64,000 nt of DNA, taken from assembly GCA_965248975.1 (NCBI GenBank), contig CBDFKU010000020.1:434001-498000 (forward strand), in the 5' to 3' direction. This document shows positions 8,387 through 15,975 of this stretch, piece by piece. The position numbers and the translations under genes were made by a program. This stretch comes from CBDFKU01 sp965248975 (GTDB taxonomy: Bacteria; Chloroflexota; Dehalococcoidia; Lucifugimonadales; JAGWBF01). The stretch's first letter is position 1. Every line of letters starts with the position of its first letter. The notes under the pieces were generated by a model. That model did no database searches, was not told the DNA's origin, and saw only the letters and a list, made by a program, of their open reading frames with translations.

Positions 8387-9670
8387 TCAGAGGGTACCCT
8401 CCAGGGGGTTGATCACCAGCCCGGTGGCCAGCTTCGGGTAGAAGAATGTGGACTTTGGCGGCAGCCTCTGGCCCAGATTCATGACGGTCTCGAATAAGTC
8501 CAACGGGAAGGGCTTCAGAAAGAACGCCATCTGATATTCGCCATTGGCGACCAGGCTCTCGGCCTCATCGCCTTCGTGTACGTACTCCACGTGACGCCCC
8601 AGCGACTCCCCCAGGATGGGCCGCAGAACCTGCTCCTCCAGTATCCAGGCCTCCGAGTCCCCCAGGACGCCCCAGGCCTTCAAGTCCGCCCCTGGTTTCA
8701 TCGTCAGAAGCTGCAACCCCTGATGGCCGGTGGGGTCCATCAGGCCGATGACCAGCCGGTCCTTCCCTACAGTCTCGATCTCCGCCAGGAACTCTTCCAA
8801 CTCACCATCGAAGGCCTGGAGGTCAAATACCTCTTCCAGGCCCCTCTTGACCCGAGCCAGCGCTCCATCGTCTAATCCGCCCAGAACGCGATGATATGGG
8901 AGCACCAGCAGACCGGGATCGTCGAAGCTTATCAGGCCCATCATCACGAAGTTGTGGGCCGCGTCCGCCGCCGAGGGGGCGCCCTCCGATGCCGCCAGAT
9001 TGCGGTAGTTGAGGGCGGTCTCGTAGCGATGGTGGCCGTCGGCGATGTACAGGGACCTGGAAGACAGCGCCTCGCTTATCGCACCGGCGCTTTCTCCACC
9101 GACCTGCCAGATGCGGTAGCCCTGCTGTCCGGCGTCGGAGAAATCCGCGAGAGGGGGCGAGGCCATGGCGCGCTGGAGTATGGGGGCCAGCGTCCCGTCT
9201 TCGTCACGGTACAAACACATAATAGGGCTGAAGTTGGCGTTGCAGGCCTGTATCAGCGCCAGCCGGTCCTGCTTGTCGGCATCCCTGGTGAACTCGTGGG
9301 GCAGCACGACCCTTCGCTCATATTCCTCGACCCTGACGCAGGCCAGCAGCTCCAGGCGGGTCCGCTGCTCACGATGAGAGAAAGTGTGCTCCACCAGATA
9401 GAAGGAGGGCTCGCCGTCCCGAACCAGCACCCGGTCCTCCCTCCACCGGGCCAACAGGGACGCGGCGCGGGTGTAGCGATTGTCCTTGGGGGTGTCGCTG
9501 GGCCGCTTCTCCCCGGACTCGAGTCTGACCACGTTGTATGGACTTCGCTGGTGCAGGGAGCTCTGGAGCTCGGGCGGGATGGTGTCAAAGGGAGGGCTGA
9601 TGATGTTGGAGAGTTCCACCACCGCGTCGGGGTTATATCTCAGGCCCTTGAAGGGACGTACGTCGGCCAT
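8387..9670 (-). CDS. DUF1015 family protein
   Basis: A 427-aa cytoplasmic protein of the DUF1015 family. Hallmarks seen are the start MADVRPFKGLRYNP, the segment VVELSNIISPPFDTI, NVVRLESG, the DGHHRYETALNYR motif about midway, and a C-terminus with FFYPKLATGLVINPLEGTL. Family members are often found near serine biosynthesis genes (serA, serC), which fits the serA gene 0.6 kb away; the biochemical function is not established. Translation is on the opposite strand to serA, so the genes converge. The start at ATG 9670 gives the standard family N-terminus. Confidence 0.9.
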   Translation of the reverse strand: MADVRPFKGLRYNPDAVVELSNIISPPFDTIPPELQSSLHQRSPYNVVRLESGEKRPSDTPKDNRYTRAASLLARWREDRVLVRDGEPSFYLVEHTFSHREQRTRLELLACVRVEEYERRVVLPHEFTRDADKQDRLALIQACNANFSPIMCLYRDEDGTLAPILQRAMASPPLADFSDAGQQGYRIWQVGGESAGAISEALSSRSLYIADGHHRYETALNYRNLAASEGAPSAADAAHNFVMMGLISFDDPGLLVLPYHRVLGGLDDGALARVKRGLEEVFDLQAFDGELEEFLAEIETVGKDRLVIGLMDPTGHQGLQLLTMKPGADLKAWGVLGDSEAWILEEQVLRPILGESLGRHVEYVHEGDEAESLVANGEYQMAFFLKPFPLDLFETVMNLGQRLPPKSTFFYPKLATGLVINPLEGTL

Positions 9671-9775
9671 GCTACCTTCATTCCCGCGGCTGGTCTATTC
9701 TAGGTGGCGAGGGCCGCTGGCAAACCAGTATAGTGGGGAAGGATGCGGGAGTCTAGAAGGGTGGCTGTGGGTCTG

Positions 9776-11152
9776 TTACACCGGGGCGCCGTCGGTCCCC
9801 GCCCAGTTCCCGGCCGGCAGCGTGAAGGTGAAGGTTGTGCCCTGCCCCTCCAGGCTCTGGACGGAGATGCGGCCACCGTGGGCCTCCACGAGCCTGCGGG
9901 CAATGGTGAGGCCCAGGCCAACGCCCCCCGTTGCCCTGGAGCGGGACTTATCGACCCTGTAGAACCGCTCGAACACGTAGGGCAGCTCCTCCTCGGGGAT
10001 GCCGGCGCCCGTGTCCGCCACCCGCACCTCCACGTTGTCGTCCCGGCGCGCGACCATCACCCGGATCTCGCCACCGGAGGGTGTGTAGTTGGCGGCGTTG
10101 GCCAGGAGGTTACGCAGCACCTGGCCGATACGCTCGGGATCGGCCTGCACCGCCGCGTCGTCGGAGACCTCCACCTCTATGCAAACCCCTTTGGCGTCAG
10201 CCTGGAGCTGGACGCCAGATACCGCTTTCCGCATCAGATCGTCAAGGTCGCACTGCTGACGGTGCAGGGCCAGCTGGCCGGACTCCGCCAGGGCCAGGTC
10301 TTGAAGGTCCTCTATCAGCCGGGTAAGGATCAAGACCTCCTCGTGCATGGACTCCAGGGTCGGAGCTTCTGGGCTGATCAGCCCATCCTTTATGCCCTCC
10401 ACGTATCCCCGTATGTTGGACAGGGGAGTGCGCAGCTCGTGGGCCACGTCGGCCACCAGGTTGCGGCGTATCTCTTCCGTTCGGGCCATCTCCTCGGCCA
10501 TGGTATTGAACGTCCTGGCCAGCTCTCCCACCTCGTCCCGGGAGCGCACAGAAACCCTGCTGGAGAAATCGCCTCTGGCGAGGGCGCCTGCTGCCCTGGA
10601 GAGGGACTCCACCGGCGCCAAGATCCGCCTGGACAGGAAGAAGGTGAGCCCTATCGCCACCGCCCCCGCCAGGGCTCCACCCCAGATGAGGAAGTTATTG
10701 ATCGACGGAAGGCTGCTCTCAGCCTCCTCGGGAGAAGCGGGCTCATCGGGCAGCGGGCTGGGGTTGATGAGCATGGTCCCTACTGTCTCGTCCGAGTCCC
10801 GCACCGGCAGGACCCTCTCGCTTTCCGGGGAGCCTCCGACGAAGCGCCCGATCCAGGTCCTGCGAGAGTCGGCAACCACCTGGCCCAGCTGGTTGACCAC
10901 CACCACCCGCTCGAAGTAAATCGAGGCAACCTGCTCCAGCCACTGCTGGGCACCTTGCCAGTCCTGGGACTCGTCGTACTGCTTCACCAACTCGGTCTTG
11001 AGGCGCTCGGACTGCTCGGTCTCGGCCAAGTCCTGAAAGCGCTCGATCTCGGAGCTGGCGGCGCGGCTGGCAAAAAAGGCTGTCATCCCCATGGCCACGG
11101 CGATAACCGCCACGAAACTGAGGAGGAGCCTCCAACGAAGACTATGGACCAA
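9776..11152 (-). CDS. Sensor histidine kinase, now separated from its response regulator by an IS
   Basis: Membrane sensor kinase, 458 aa. TM1 lies at about 8-29, an extracytoplasmic sensing region at 30-153, TM2 at about 155-174, HAMP at 175-228, the dimerisation/phosphoacceptor helix with H238 (DVAHELRTPLSN), and a HATPase domain with the N box (RNLLANAANY), G1 (ADTGAGIP), F (YVFERFYR) and G2 (GVGLGLTIA) boxes. The start is a TTG at 11152 preceded by GGGAG with 6-7 nt spacing. Before the IS insertion the response-regulator stop codon lay 2 nt upstream, so the pair was a tight operon; its expression may now depend on read-through across 2 kb of IS. Confidence 0.93.
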   Translation of the reverse strand: MVHSLRWRLLLSFVAVIAVAMGMTAFFASRAASSEIERFQDLAETEQSERLKTELVKQYDESQDWQGAQQWLEQVASIYFERVVVVNQLGQVVADSRRTWIGRFVGGSPESERVLPVRDSDETVGTMLINPSPLPDEPASPEEAESSLPSINNFLIWGGALAGAVAIGLTFFLSRRILAPVESLSRAAGALARGDFSSRVSVRSRDEVGELARTFNTMAEEMARTEEIRRNLVADVAHELRTPLSNIRGYVEGIKDGLISPEAPTLESMHEEVLILTRLIEDLQDLALAESGQLALHRQQCDLDDLMRKAVSGVQLQADAKGVCIEVEVSDDAAVQADPERIGQVLRNLLANAANYTPSGGEIRVMVARRDDNVEVRVADTGAGIPEEELPYVFERFYRVDKSRSRATGGVGLGLTIARRLVEAHGGRISVQSLEGQGTTFTFTLPAGNWAGTDGAPV

Positions 11153-11163
11153 ATCTAGCTCCC

Positions 11164-11169
11164 AAACTT
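11164..11169. repeat. Target-site duplication of IS-A, left copy (AAACTT)
   Basis: AAACTT abuts the left IS end (GATTCC, 11170) and is repeated exactly at 13149-13154 next to the right end (GAATC). A matching pair shows a simple insertion that has not recombined with the other IS copy. Confidence 0.8.
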
Positions 11170-13148
11170 GATTCCTTCGTAGAAAGGCCTGTTAGAGATG
11201 GACCCTGGAGTGCGAGGGTGTCTGGCAGGGAGGCGCCACGGGCTGTCGGCTGCTGACCTCACCGCCCTTGGGGCTGCGCTCAGGACAAGCAGGATCCCGT
11301 GCAGTACCCCTTCCGTGGCTCAGGGCGCCCGATGGAAGTTATGGAGCGGGGCCCTCACGCGGCTGCGACCGCAGGTACCGTCCCGGCCTCCGGCTGAGCC
11401 GTGTTTTCCATCTCCACCAGGCGTGCATGGACCATCCGCTTGAAGTTGCACGCCAACGCCTTCAGGTAGACGGCAAGCCGCACCCGACGGCCCCCTCGCA
11501 CCCGCAAGCGCCCAAGCCCGTGGGCGCGCTTCAGCTCGGAGTTTGTCCCCTCTATCCCGGCCCTTATGGCATACCGCTTGCGCCACTCCTCGGTGGCCTC
11601 GGCCCGCCGCCGCCCCTCGATGTTCACCTTCACCAGGTCCGCCTTGAGGACGTAGGCCCCCGCACGCCGGTCCAGCTTCACCGGGCAACGGGACCGCAAG
11701 GGGCAGAGCTCGCATGTTGCCCTGGCAAAGTGAACCTCTACCCGCTCCGGCGCATCCTCCAGCTCGTACTCCTCGACGGACCGGTGCCCGGCGGGGCACA
11801 CCGTGGCCTGCTCCCCGGTGACGTCGATCTGGAAGTCCGCCCCAGTGAGCGGCGGCGGTCCGTCTCCCTCTCCTTCGTGGGAGTTCCCCGGCGCCGACCC
11901 CGCCACCGGGCTCACCAGTTCCGTCCCCCGGCGCGAGGCCTCGAAGGCGTTGCGGCCCGACCCATACGCCGTGTCCGCGAAGAGCTCGTCCGGTCGGACC
12001 TTCCGCTCCGCCAGCCCGTCAACCAGCGGCACAGTCACGTCGGTGTCGCTCCCGCTGGATGGGGTCACCTCTACATGAGTGATCAACTGGGTGGCGTTCT
12101 CCGCATGGCAGGTCTCCGCCACCTGTACCTCGTACCCCTTGCCTTTGTGCCCGCTGTAGGTGGCCTCCGGGTCGTGGGGCGATTGCAGGGAATCGGACCG
12201 CACCTCCTTCGGGTCCCTGAGGGTGATGGGCACCGCCCCTTCCCCTGCGTCGTCATCGCCCTCTCCGGGGCGCCCGTCCCTCTTGTTGCCCACCACACAC
12301 TGCTCCCGCAGCAGCCTCTCCAGCAGCCGGTACTCCTCCAGTTGGGCGGCAGCCGTGCCACGGAAGCCGTCCACCAGCCGGTAGAGGTCCCGGGCACACA
12401 CGCCAAGTCTTCGGCGACCCTCCCCCGAGCGGGCGTCCTCGTAGTCGGTCGCTTCTGCTTCTTCCTTCAAGTAGCGCCTCACAAGGCCCTCTGGGACCAC
12501 ACGGCGAAGCTCTGGGTGCTCTTGGCTCACGGCCCGAAGGAACAACCGCATCGTCTCACAGAACAGGCCGAGGCGGGTGAGGGTGGCGATGTTGCTCATG
12601 ATGTGGGTGGAGTCCAGCCGCTGCTTTCCGGTGCGTATACCCAGCGCCTGGATGATCCGCTCCGTGGTCTCCTGGAAAGCCAGCCGGCCACCGTCGTGCT
12701 GCATCAGGCGAACTCGGAAGTTGTGTAGCGTCTTCTGGGGGAGGTGGGTCTCCTCCATATCCAGCCGCAGGGCGTGGTGCCAGAGCAGATTGAACTCCAG
12801 CTGTTCTAGGGCTTCATCGTCGGTGAGGTTGAACATCTCTTTGAGAAGGTGGACCCCGAGGACCGTCTGCACCGCTCGGTTGGGACGGCCGTTGTCCGCG
12901 CAGTACATCGGAGCAAAGCGCTCCTCGTCAATCAGGGGGAGCGCCTCGTTCCGGAAAACCTCGGCCCAACTCCGCTCCAAGCGCCTGGCCTTCTTCGGCG
13001 GAACCAGGAACTCGGACTGCCACAGGCTCACCTGTGGGTCTCGCTCTCGGAACATGCTCACCTCCCCCGCCCAGGTGCAGCACCTCGCCGCTTCCACACA
13101 TTATCCCTGCCTTGCCCCAGCTTGGCGAGGGGTTTTTACGAACGAATC
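11170..13148 (-). mobile_element. IS1182-like insertion sequence, copy A (1979 bp)
   Basis: A complete element with imperfect terminal inverted repeats: GATTCCTTCGTAGAAAGGCCT at the left and, read inward from the right, GATTCGTTCGTAAAAACCCCT. It carries one transposase gene on the minus strand. A second copy of exactly the same length lies at 44859-46837 in opposite orientation, differing by only a few bases. It is flanked by the 6-bp direct repeat AAACTT. It sits at the last two codons of the response regulator gene, between that gene and its kinase. The family assignment (IS1182-like) comes from the transposase. Confidence 0.9.
11355..13055 (-). CDS. IS1182-like transposase, copy A
   Basis: DDE-type transposase of 566 aa from ATG 13055. 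The N-terminal region (about 1-130, with PNRAVQTVLGVHLLKEMFNLTD) matches the DUF772 domain found at the start of IS5/IS1182-type transposases. The catalytic part includes the first aspartate in RLDSTHIMSN, DTAYGSGRN and the C-terminal glutamate region in IRAGIEGTNSELKRAHGL. A cysteine cluster (CELCPLRSRCP) before the last part is also typical. The open frame extends 14 codons upstream, but ATG 13055 has a perfect GGGAGGTGAG ribosome-binding site. The protein is identical to copy B, so the element is recently active. Confidence 0.9.
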   Translation of the reverse strand: MFRERDPQVSLWQSEFLVPPKKARRLERSWAEVFRNEALPLIDEERFAPMYCADNGRPNRAVQTVLGVHLLKEMFNLTDDEALEQLEFNLLWHHALRLDMEETHLPQKTLHNFRVRLMQHDGGRLAFQETTERIIQALGIRTGKQRLDSTHIMSNIATLTRLGLFCETMRLFLRAVSQEHPELRRVVPEGLVRRYLKEEAEATDYEDARSGEGRRRLGVCARDLYRLVDGFRGTAAAQLEEYRLLERLLREQCVVGNKRDGRPGEGDDDAGEGAVPITLRDPKEVRSDSLQSPHDPEATYSGHKGKGYEVQVAETCHAENATQLITHVEVTPSSGSDTDVTVPLVDGLAERKVRPDELFADTAYGSGRNAFEASRRGTELVSPVAGSAPGNSHEGEGDGPPPLTGADFQIDVTGEQATVCPAGHRSVEEYELEDAPERVEVHFARATCELCPLRSRCPVKLDRRAGAYVLKADLVKVNIEGRRRAEATEEWRKRYAIRAGIEGTNSELKRAHGLGRLRVRGGRRVRLAVYLKALACNFKRMVHARLVEMENTAQPEAGTVPAVAAA

Positions 13149-13835
13149 AAACTTGTACCCCACTCCGTACACGGTACGGATGTACTGGGGTCGATTGGCA
13201 TCGATCTCGATCTTACGGCGTAGGTTCAGGACGTGGACGTCCACCGTCCGCTCCAGGCCTTCGAAGTCGTAGCCCAGGGCCCGCTCCACCAGCTGGGTGC
13301 GGCTATATACCCTCCCGGGCTCCCGGGCCAGGGTGCCCAGGATGCGAAACTCTGTGGGAGTCAGGTGGACCTCCTGGCCCCGTACCTCGACCCGGTGCTG
13401 GTGGAAGTCGATCTTCAGGTCCTCCCACTCGGCCTCCCAGGGCCCACGATAAAGGGAGTCTTCCTGGGTGCGGCGCAGCACCGCCCTGACCCTGGCCGCC
13501 AGCTCCTTGGGACTGAAGGGCTTCGTTACGTAGTCGTCGGCGCCCAGGTCCAGTCCGTCCAGCTTGTTCTGCTCGGTGCTCATCGCGGTGAGCATGATGA
13601 TGGGGACGTCTGACTCCCGGCGAAGGGCACGGCACACCTCCACGCCGCTAAGGCCCGGCATCAGGAGATCCAGAACCACCAGGTCGGGCACCTCCTCCCT
13701 GGCCGTGGCAAGGCCGGCGGAACCGTCGTTGGCCGTCATGACGTCGTAGCCGTCCTTCTCAAGGTACACCCTGACGATGTCGGCGGTTTTTCGGTCGTCC
13801 TCGATTACCAGGACGCGTCGCTTCGGGAAAGTCAT
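13101..13835 (-). CDS. OmpR-family response regulator with an IS-derived C-terminal tail
   Basis: DNA-binding response regulator. The receiver domain has the acidic pair D13/D14, phospho-acceptor D56 (VVLDLLMPG) and the conserved lysine in VTKPFSP (about 108); the winged-helix domain follows (LTPTEFRIL to RTVDVHVLNLRRKIE). Native sequence ends at GVGYKF; the IS inserted there, so the last two residues (GS) and stop were replaced by 15 residues encoded by the IS end, giving 244 instead of 231 aa. The DNA-binding domain is complete, so the protein is probably still functional. It pairs with the kinase at 9776-11152. The ATG has a GGGAG ribosome-binding site. Confidence 0.93.
   Translation of the reverse strand: MTFPKRRVLVIEDDRKTADIVRVYLEKDGYDVMTANDGSAGLATAREEVPDLVVLDLLMPGLSGVEVCRALRRESDVPIIMLTAMSTEQNKLDGLDLGADDYVTKPFSPKELAARVRAVLRRTQEDSLYRGPWEAEWEDLKIDFHQHRVEVRGQEVHLTPTEFRILGTLAREPGRVYSRTQLVERALGYDFEGLERTVDVHVLNLRRKIEIDANRPQYIRTVYGVGYKFDSFVKTPRQAGARQG
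13149..13154. repeat. Target-site duplication of IS-A, right copy (AAACTT)
   Basis: Second copy of the AAACTT direct repeat, lying inside the response regulator codons AAG TTT (Lys-Phe, read on the minus strand). Confidence 0.8.
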
Positions 13836-13860
13836 GGAGATCTCCCTGACAGACCTGCCT

Positions 13861-13889
13861 GTTATATATTTTACCTCAATGCCCTTTAA
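13861..13889 (-). promoter_or_regulatory. Possible promoter of the two-component operon
   Basis: On the minus strand TTAAAG (13889-13884), 17-nt spacer, TATAAC (13866-13861). The segment is conspicuously AT-rich for this genome. The -35 match is weak. Confidence 0.4.
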
Positions 13890-13925
13890 GAAAATGTTAA
13901 GATCGGGATACTTTGACCGGACCGT

Positions 13926-13981
13926 TCAGCCTGAGCTTGTCGAAGGCCATAGGTCCATGGTTCGACAGGCTCACCACGAGC
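13926..13981. repeat. REP-like inverted repeat
   Basis: GAGCTTGTCGAAGGCCAT and ATGGTTCGACAGGCTC form a long imperfect stem around the short loop AGGTCC. This CCTGAGCTTGTCGAA / TTCGACAGGCTCACCACG pattern resembles a mobile intergenic repeat known from many high-GC genomes. It lies in the divergent gap between the response regulator and tsaD. Confidence 0.6.
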
Positions 13982-13996
13982 GTACCTACCTCGTCA

Positions 13997-14025
13997 TTGA
14001 CGAAGGATCGGCGGCCCTCTAATAT
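13997..14025 (+). promoter_or_regulatory. Promoter of tsaD, predicting a leaderless mRNA
   Basis: TTGACG (13997-14002), 17-nt spacer, TAATAT (14020-14025). The expected start of transcription is at 14032-14033, exactly at the tsaD ATG (14033), and no Shine-Dalgarno sequence precedes that ATG. Confidence 0.55.
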
Positions 14026-14032
14026 TCCCTTC

Positions 14033-15067
14033 ATGGCTACGAAGATCCTGGGCATCGAAACCTCATGCGACGAGACCGCCGCAGCAGTAGTGGAAGATGG
14101 ACGGCGGGTCCTGTCCAACGTCATCGCCTCCCAGGTAGACATTCATCGACAGTACGGCGGCGTGGTCCCCGAGGTGGCTTCCCGGCAGCATGTGATCCAC
14201 ATGGGGCCGGTGGTTACCCGGGCGGTGGAAGACGCCGGCCTGGAGTTTCAGGACCTGGACGCGGTGGCGGTGACCCACGGCCCCGGCCTGGCCGGATCTC
14301 TCCTGGTGGGCGTCAACTTCACCAAGGCGCTCTCGATGTCGCTGGGGGTCCCATTCCTGGGCATCAACCACCTGGAGGGCCATATCTACGCTGCGTGGCT
14401 CGGCAGGGAGGAATCCCCTGAGGTCGACCCAGGCTTTCCCCTGGTCTGCCTCATCGCCTCCGGCGGCCACACCGACCTGGTGCTGATGCGGGGACACGGG
14501 AGCTACCGGCTGCTGGGACGTACCCGGGACGACGCTGCCGGTGAGGCCTTCGACAAGGCGGCCCGTATTTTGGGGTTGGGCTTCCCCGGCGGACCCGAGA
14601 TCCAGCGGGTGTCGGACGGAGCCGAAGGGCGAGAGCGATTGCCCCGGGCCCGGCTGGGCGACACCCACGACTTCAGTTTCAGCGGCGTCAAGACGGCCCT
14701 GCTCCATATGGCTCAAGACAGGGGCATATATCCCTCTTCCAACGCCCCGGCGGAGGACACCGAGAGCGCGGTGCGGGAGATGGCCGCTGCCTTCCAGGAG
14801 TCTCTGGTGGACGTGATGGTCTCCAAGACCCTCGCGGCGGCCGATGAGTGGCGGGCCAGGGGCATCATCCTGGGAGGAGGGGTAACGGCCAACGCGCTGC
14901 TTAGGAATACCATCCTGGCGGAGGCCAAGCTGCCCACCCTGATTCCGGCCCCGGTGATGTGCACTGACAATGGCGCCATGATCGCTGCCTGCGCTCACCA
15001 CCACTACGTCGGCGGACGTAACGACTCTCTTGACCTGGACGTGGACCCCGGCCTTTCCCTTGGATAG
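14033..15067 (+). CDS. tsaD: tRNA N6-threonylcarbamoyladenosine transferase TsaD
   Basis: Catalytic subunit that transfers the threonylcarbamoyl group to A37 of ANN-decoding tRNAs, together with TsaB and TsaE, whose genes lie at 57.7-58.9 kb. The 344-aa protein starts ATKILGIETSCDETA and shows the metal-ligand histidines (ASRQHVIHMGPVV), the ASGGHTDLVL phosphate-binding motif, SFSGVKTAL, and GGGVTANALLR. The open frame runs upstream to 13913 through an intergenic repeat; ATG 14033 gives the standard N-terminus. It has no ribosome-binding site and a promoter 8 nt before the ATG, so it is probably translated from a leaderless message. Confidence 0.96.
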   Translation: MATKILGIETSCDETAAAVVEDGRRVLSNVIASQVDIHRQYGGVVPEVASRQHVIHMGPVVTRAVEDAGLEFQDLDAVAVTHGPGLAGSLLVGVNFTKALSMSLGVPFLGINHLEGHIYAAWLGREESPEVDPGFPLVCLIASGGHTDLVLMRGHGSYRLLGRTRDDAAGEAFDKAARILGLGFPGGPEIQRVSDGAEGRERLPRARLGDTHDFSFSGVKTALLHMAQDRGIYPSSNAPAEDTESAVREMAAAFQESLVDVMVSKTLAAADEWRARGIILGGGVTANALLRNTILAEAKLPTLIPAPVMCTDNGAMIAACAHHHYVGGRNDSLDLDVDPGLSLG

Positions 15068-15116
15068 TGAGCCGCACAACGATGCGGCACGGGTCGGTCG
15101 ACAGCACCAGCCGTGG

Positions 15117-15779
15117 TTAGATGTCGTAGTAGGGGAACCGCGGCGACGACGTAGGAGAGTCGTCTGACTCGGTGACGGGACCGGCCCCCGGCGGAGGGCG
15201 GTGGTTGGAGCCATTTAGCTTGAGCTGGAAGAAGCGGTTGACCAGGCTGTAGACGCAGGCGCTGGCCATGTTGCTTCTATATGGAAAGCTTAGCTCCCAA
15301 CTGTTCCCCTGGAAGCTGATGATTCCCTCTTCCTCCCAGAAGAAATAACGGGCTATGAACAGTGCGCCAACAAAGACGACGGCGGCTCCCAGTGCAGCGG
15401 CGACGGCCACCCCGTCCAGCTTGTAGCCTACGATGAAGTAGATCAGGACCCCCGCCACGACCAGGATCAGGCCGTAGGAGAGGTTCCTGAGCCCGCGGTT
15501 TGTACCCTTGACCGAAACGCCGTTCAACTCCTCGATCGGAGCCAGTTGTGTCTCCTTGCCACCATTGCCGGAGAGGAAGGAGATCACTCGCTTGTTGGTG
15601 AGCACCAGCAGCTCGCCCTTTTGAGGGTCCTCGGGCACAAGCCCGTCGTAGGGGACGAATCTCTCCTCCATATGCTCTCCTTCGAGGAGGGGAAGGTCCC
15701 TGACGGAGCCGCGGCCGGTTCCGATTGCGTCTGTCCTACGGAACATGGATCCAGATGAGCTGTCGCTTTCCGAAGTCAT
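15117..15779 (-). CDS. Membrane protein of unknown function (two TM segments)
   Basis: 220 aa. Residues 1-95 are a soluble N-terminal part containing an LVLTNKRVISF segment that resembles the strand-turn of bacterial PH-like (YdbT/DUF304) domains. Two adjacent hydrophobic helices follow (LSYGLILVVAGVLIYFIVGY and VAVAAALGAAVVFVGALFIA), then a soluble part (WELSFPYRSNMASACVYSLVNRFF) and a proline/serine-rich tail. The similarity to PH-like membrane proteins is weak and no function is assigned. It converges with tsaD and is divergent from the thioredoxin/NHL gene. No clear ribosome-binding site precedes the ATG; later internal ATGs are possible starts. Confidence 0.65.
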   Translation of the reverse strand: MTSESDSSSGSMFRRTDAIGTGRGSVRDLPLLEGEHMEERFVPYDGLVPEDPQKGELLVLTNKRVISFLSGNGGKETQLAPIEELNGVSVKGTNRGLRNLSYGLILVVAGVLIYFIVGYKLDGVAVAAALGAAVVFVGALFIARYFFWEEEGIISFQGNSWELSFPYRSNMASACVYSLVNRFFQLKLNGSNHRPPPGAGPVTESDDSPTSSPRFPYYDI

Positions 15780-15975
15780 GGTTTATAGCACTGAAAGATA
15801 GCTTACCTCGCTACCCATACTATCACAGTCTCCGCGCTGATGCCTACCGAGCTCAGCTCCCGGACTCGTCGGCTAGGTCGGCTAGATGGAAGAGCACCGG
15901 TGCGCTTGCTCAACGGGAGCTCGGGGTGCAAAATAAGTTTAACTTTTCCGTCGGGCTCTGAATAGGAGGGTATCC

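Noticed and set aside
9743..11158. 471-codon frame antisense to the histidine kinase
   Set aside because: Composition-driven shadow; the opposite strand has all kinase motifs.
11268..12728. 486-codon frame antisense to the transposase of IS copy A (and 45279-46739 in copy B)
   Set aside because: It lies wholly opposite the transposase gene; low-complexity composition and no recognisable motif mark it as a shadow of high G+C coding sequence.
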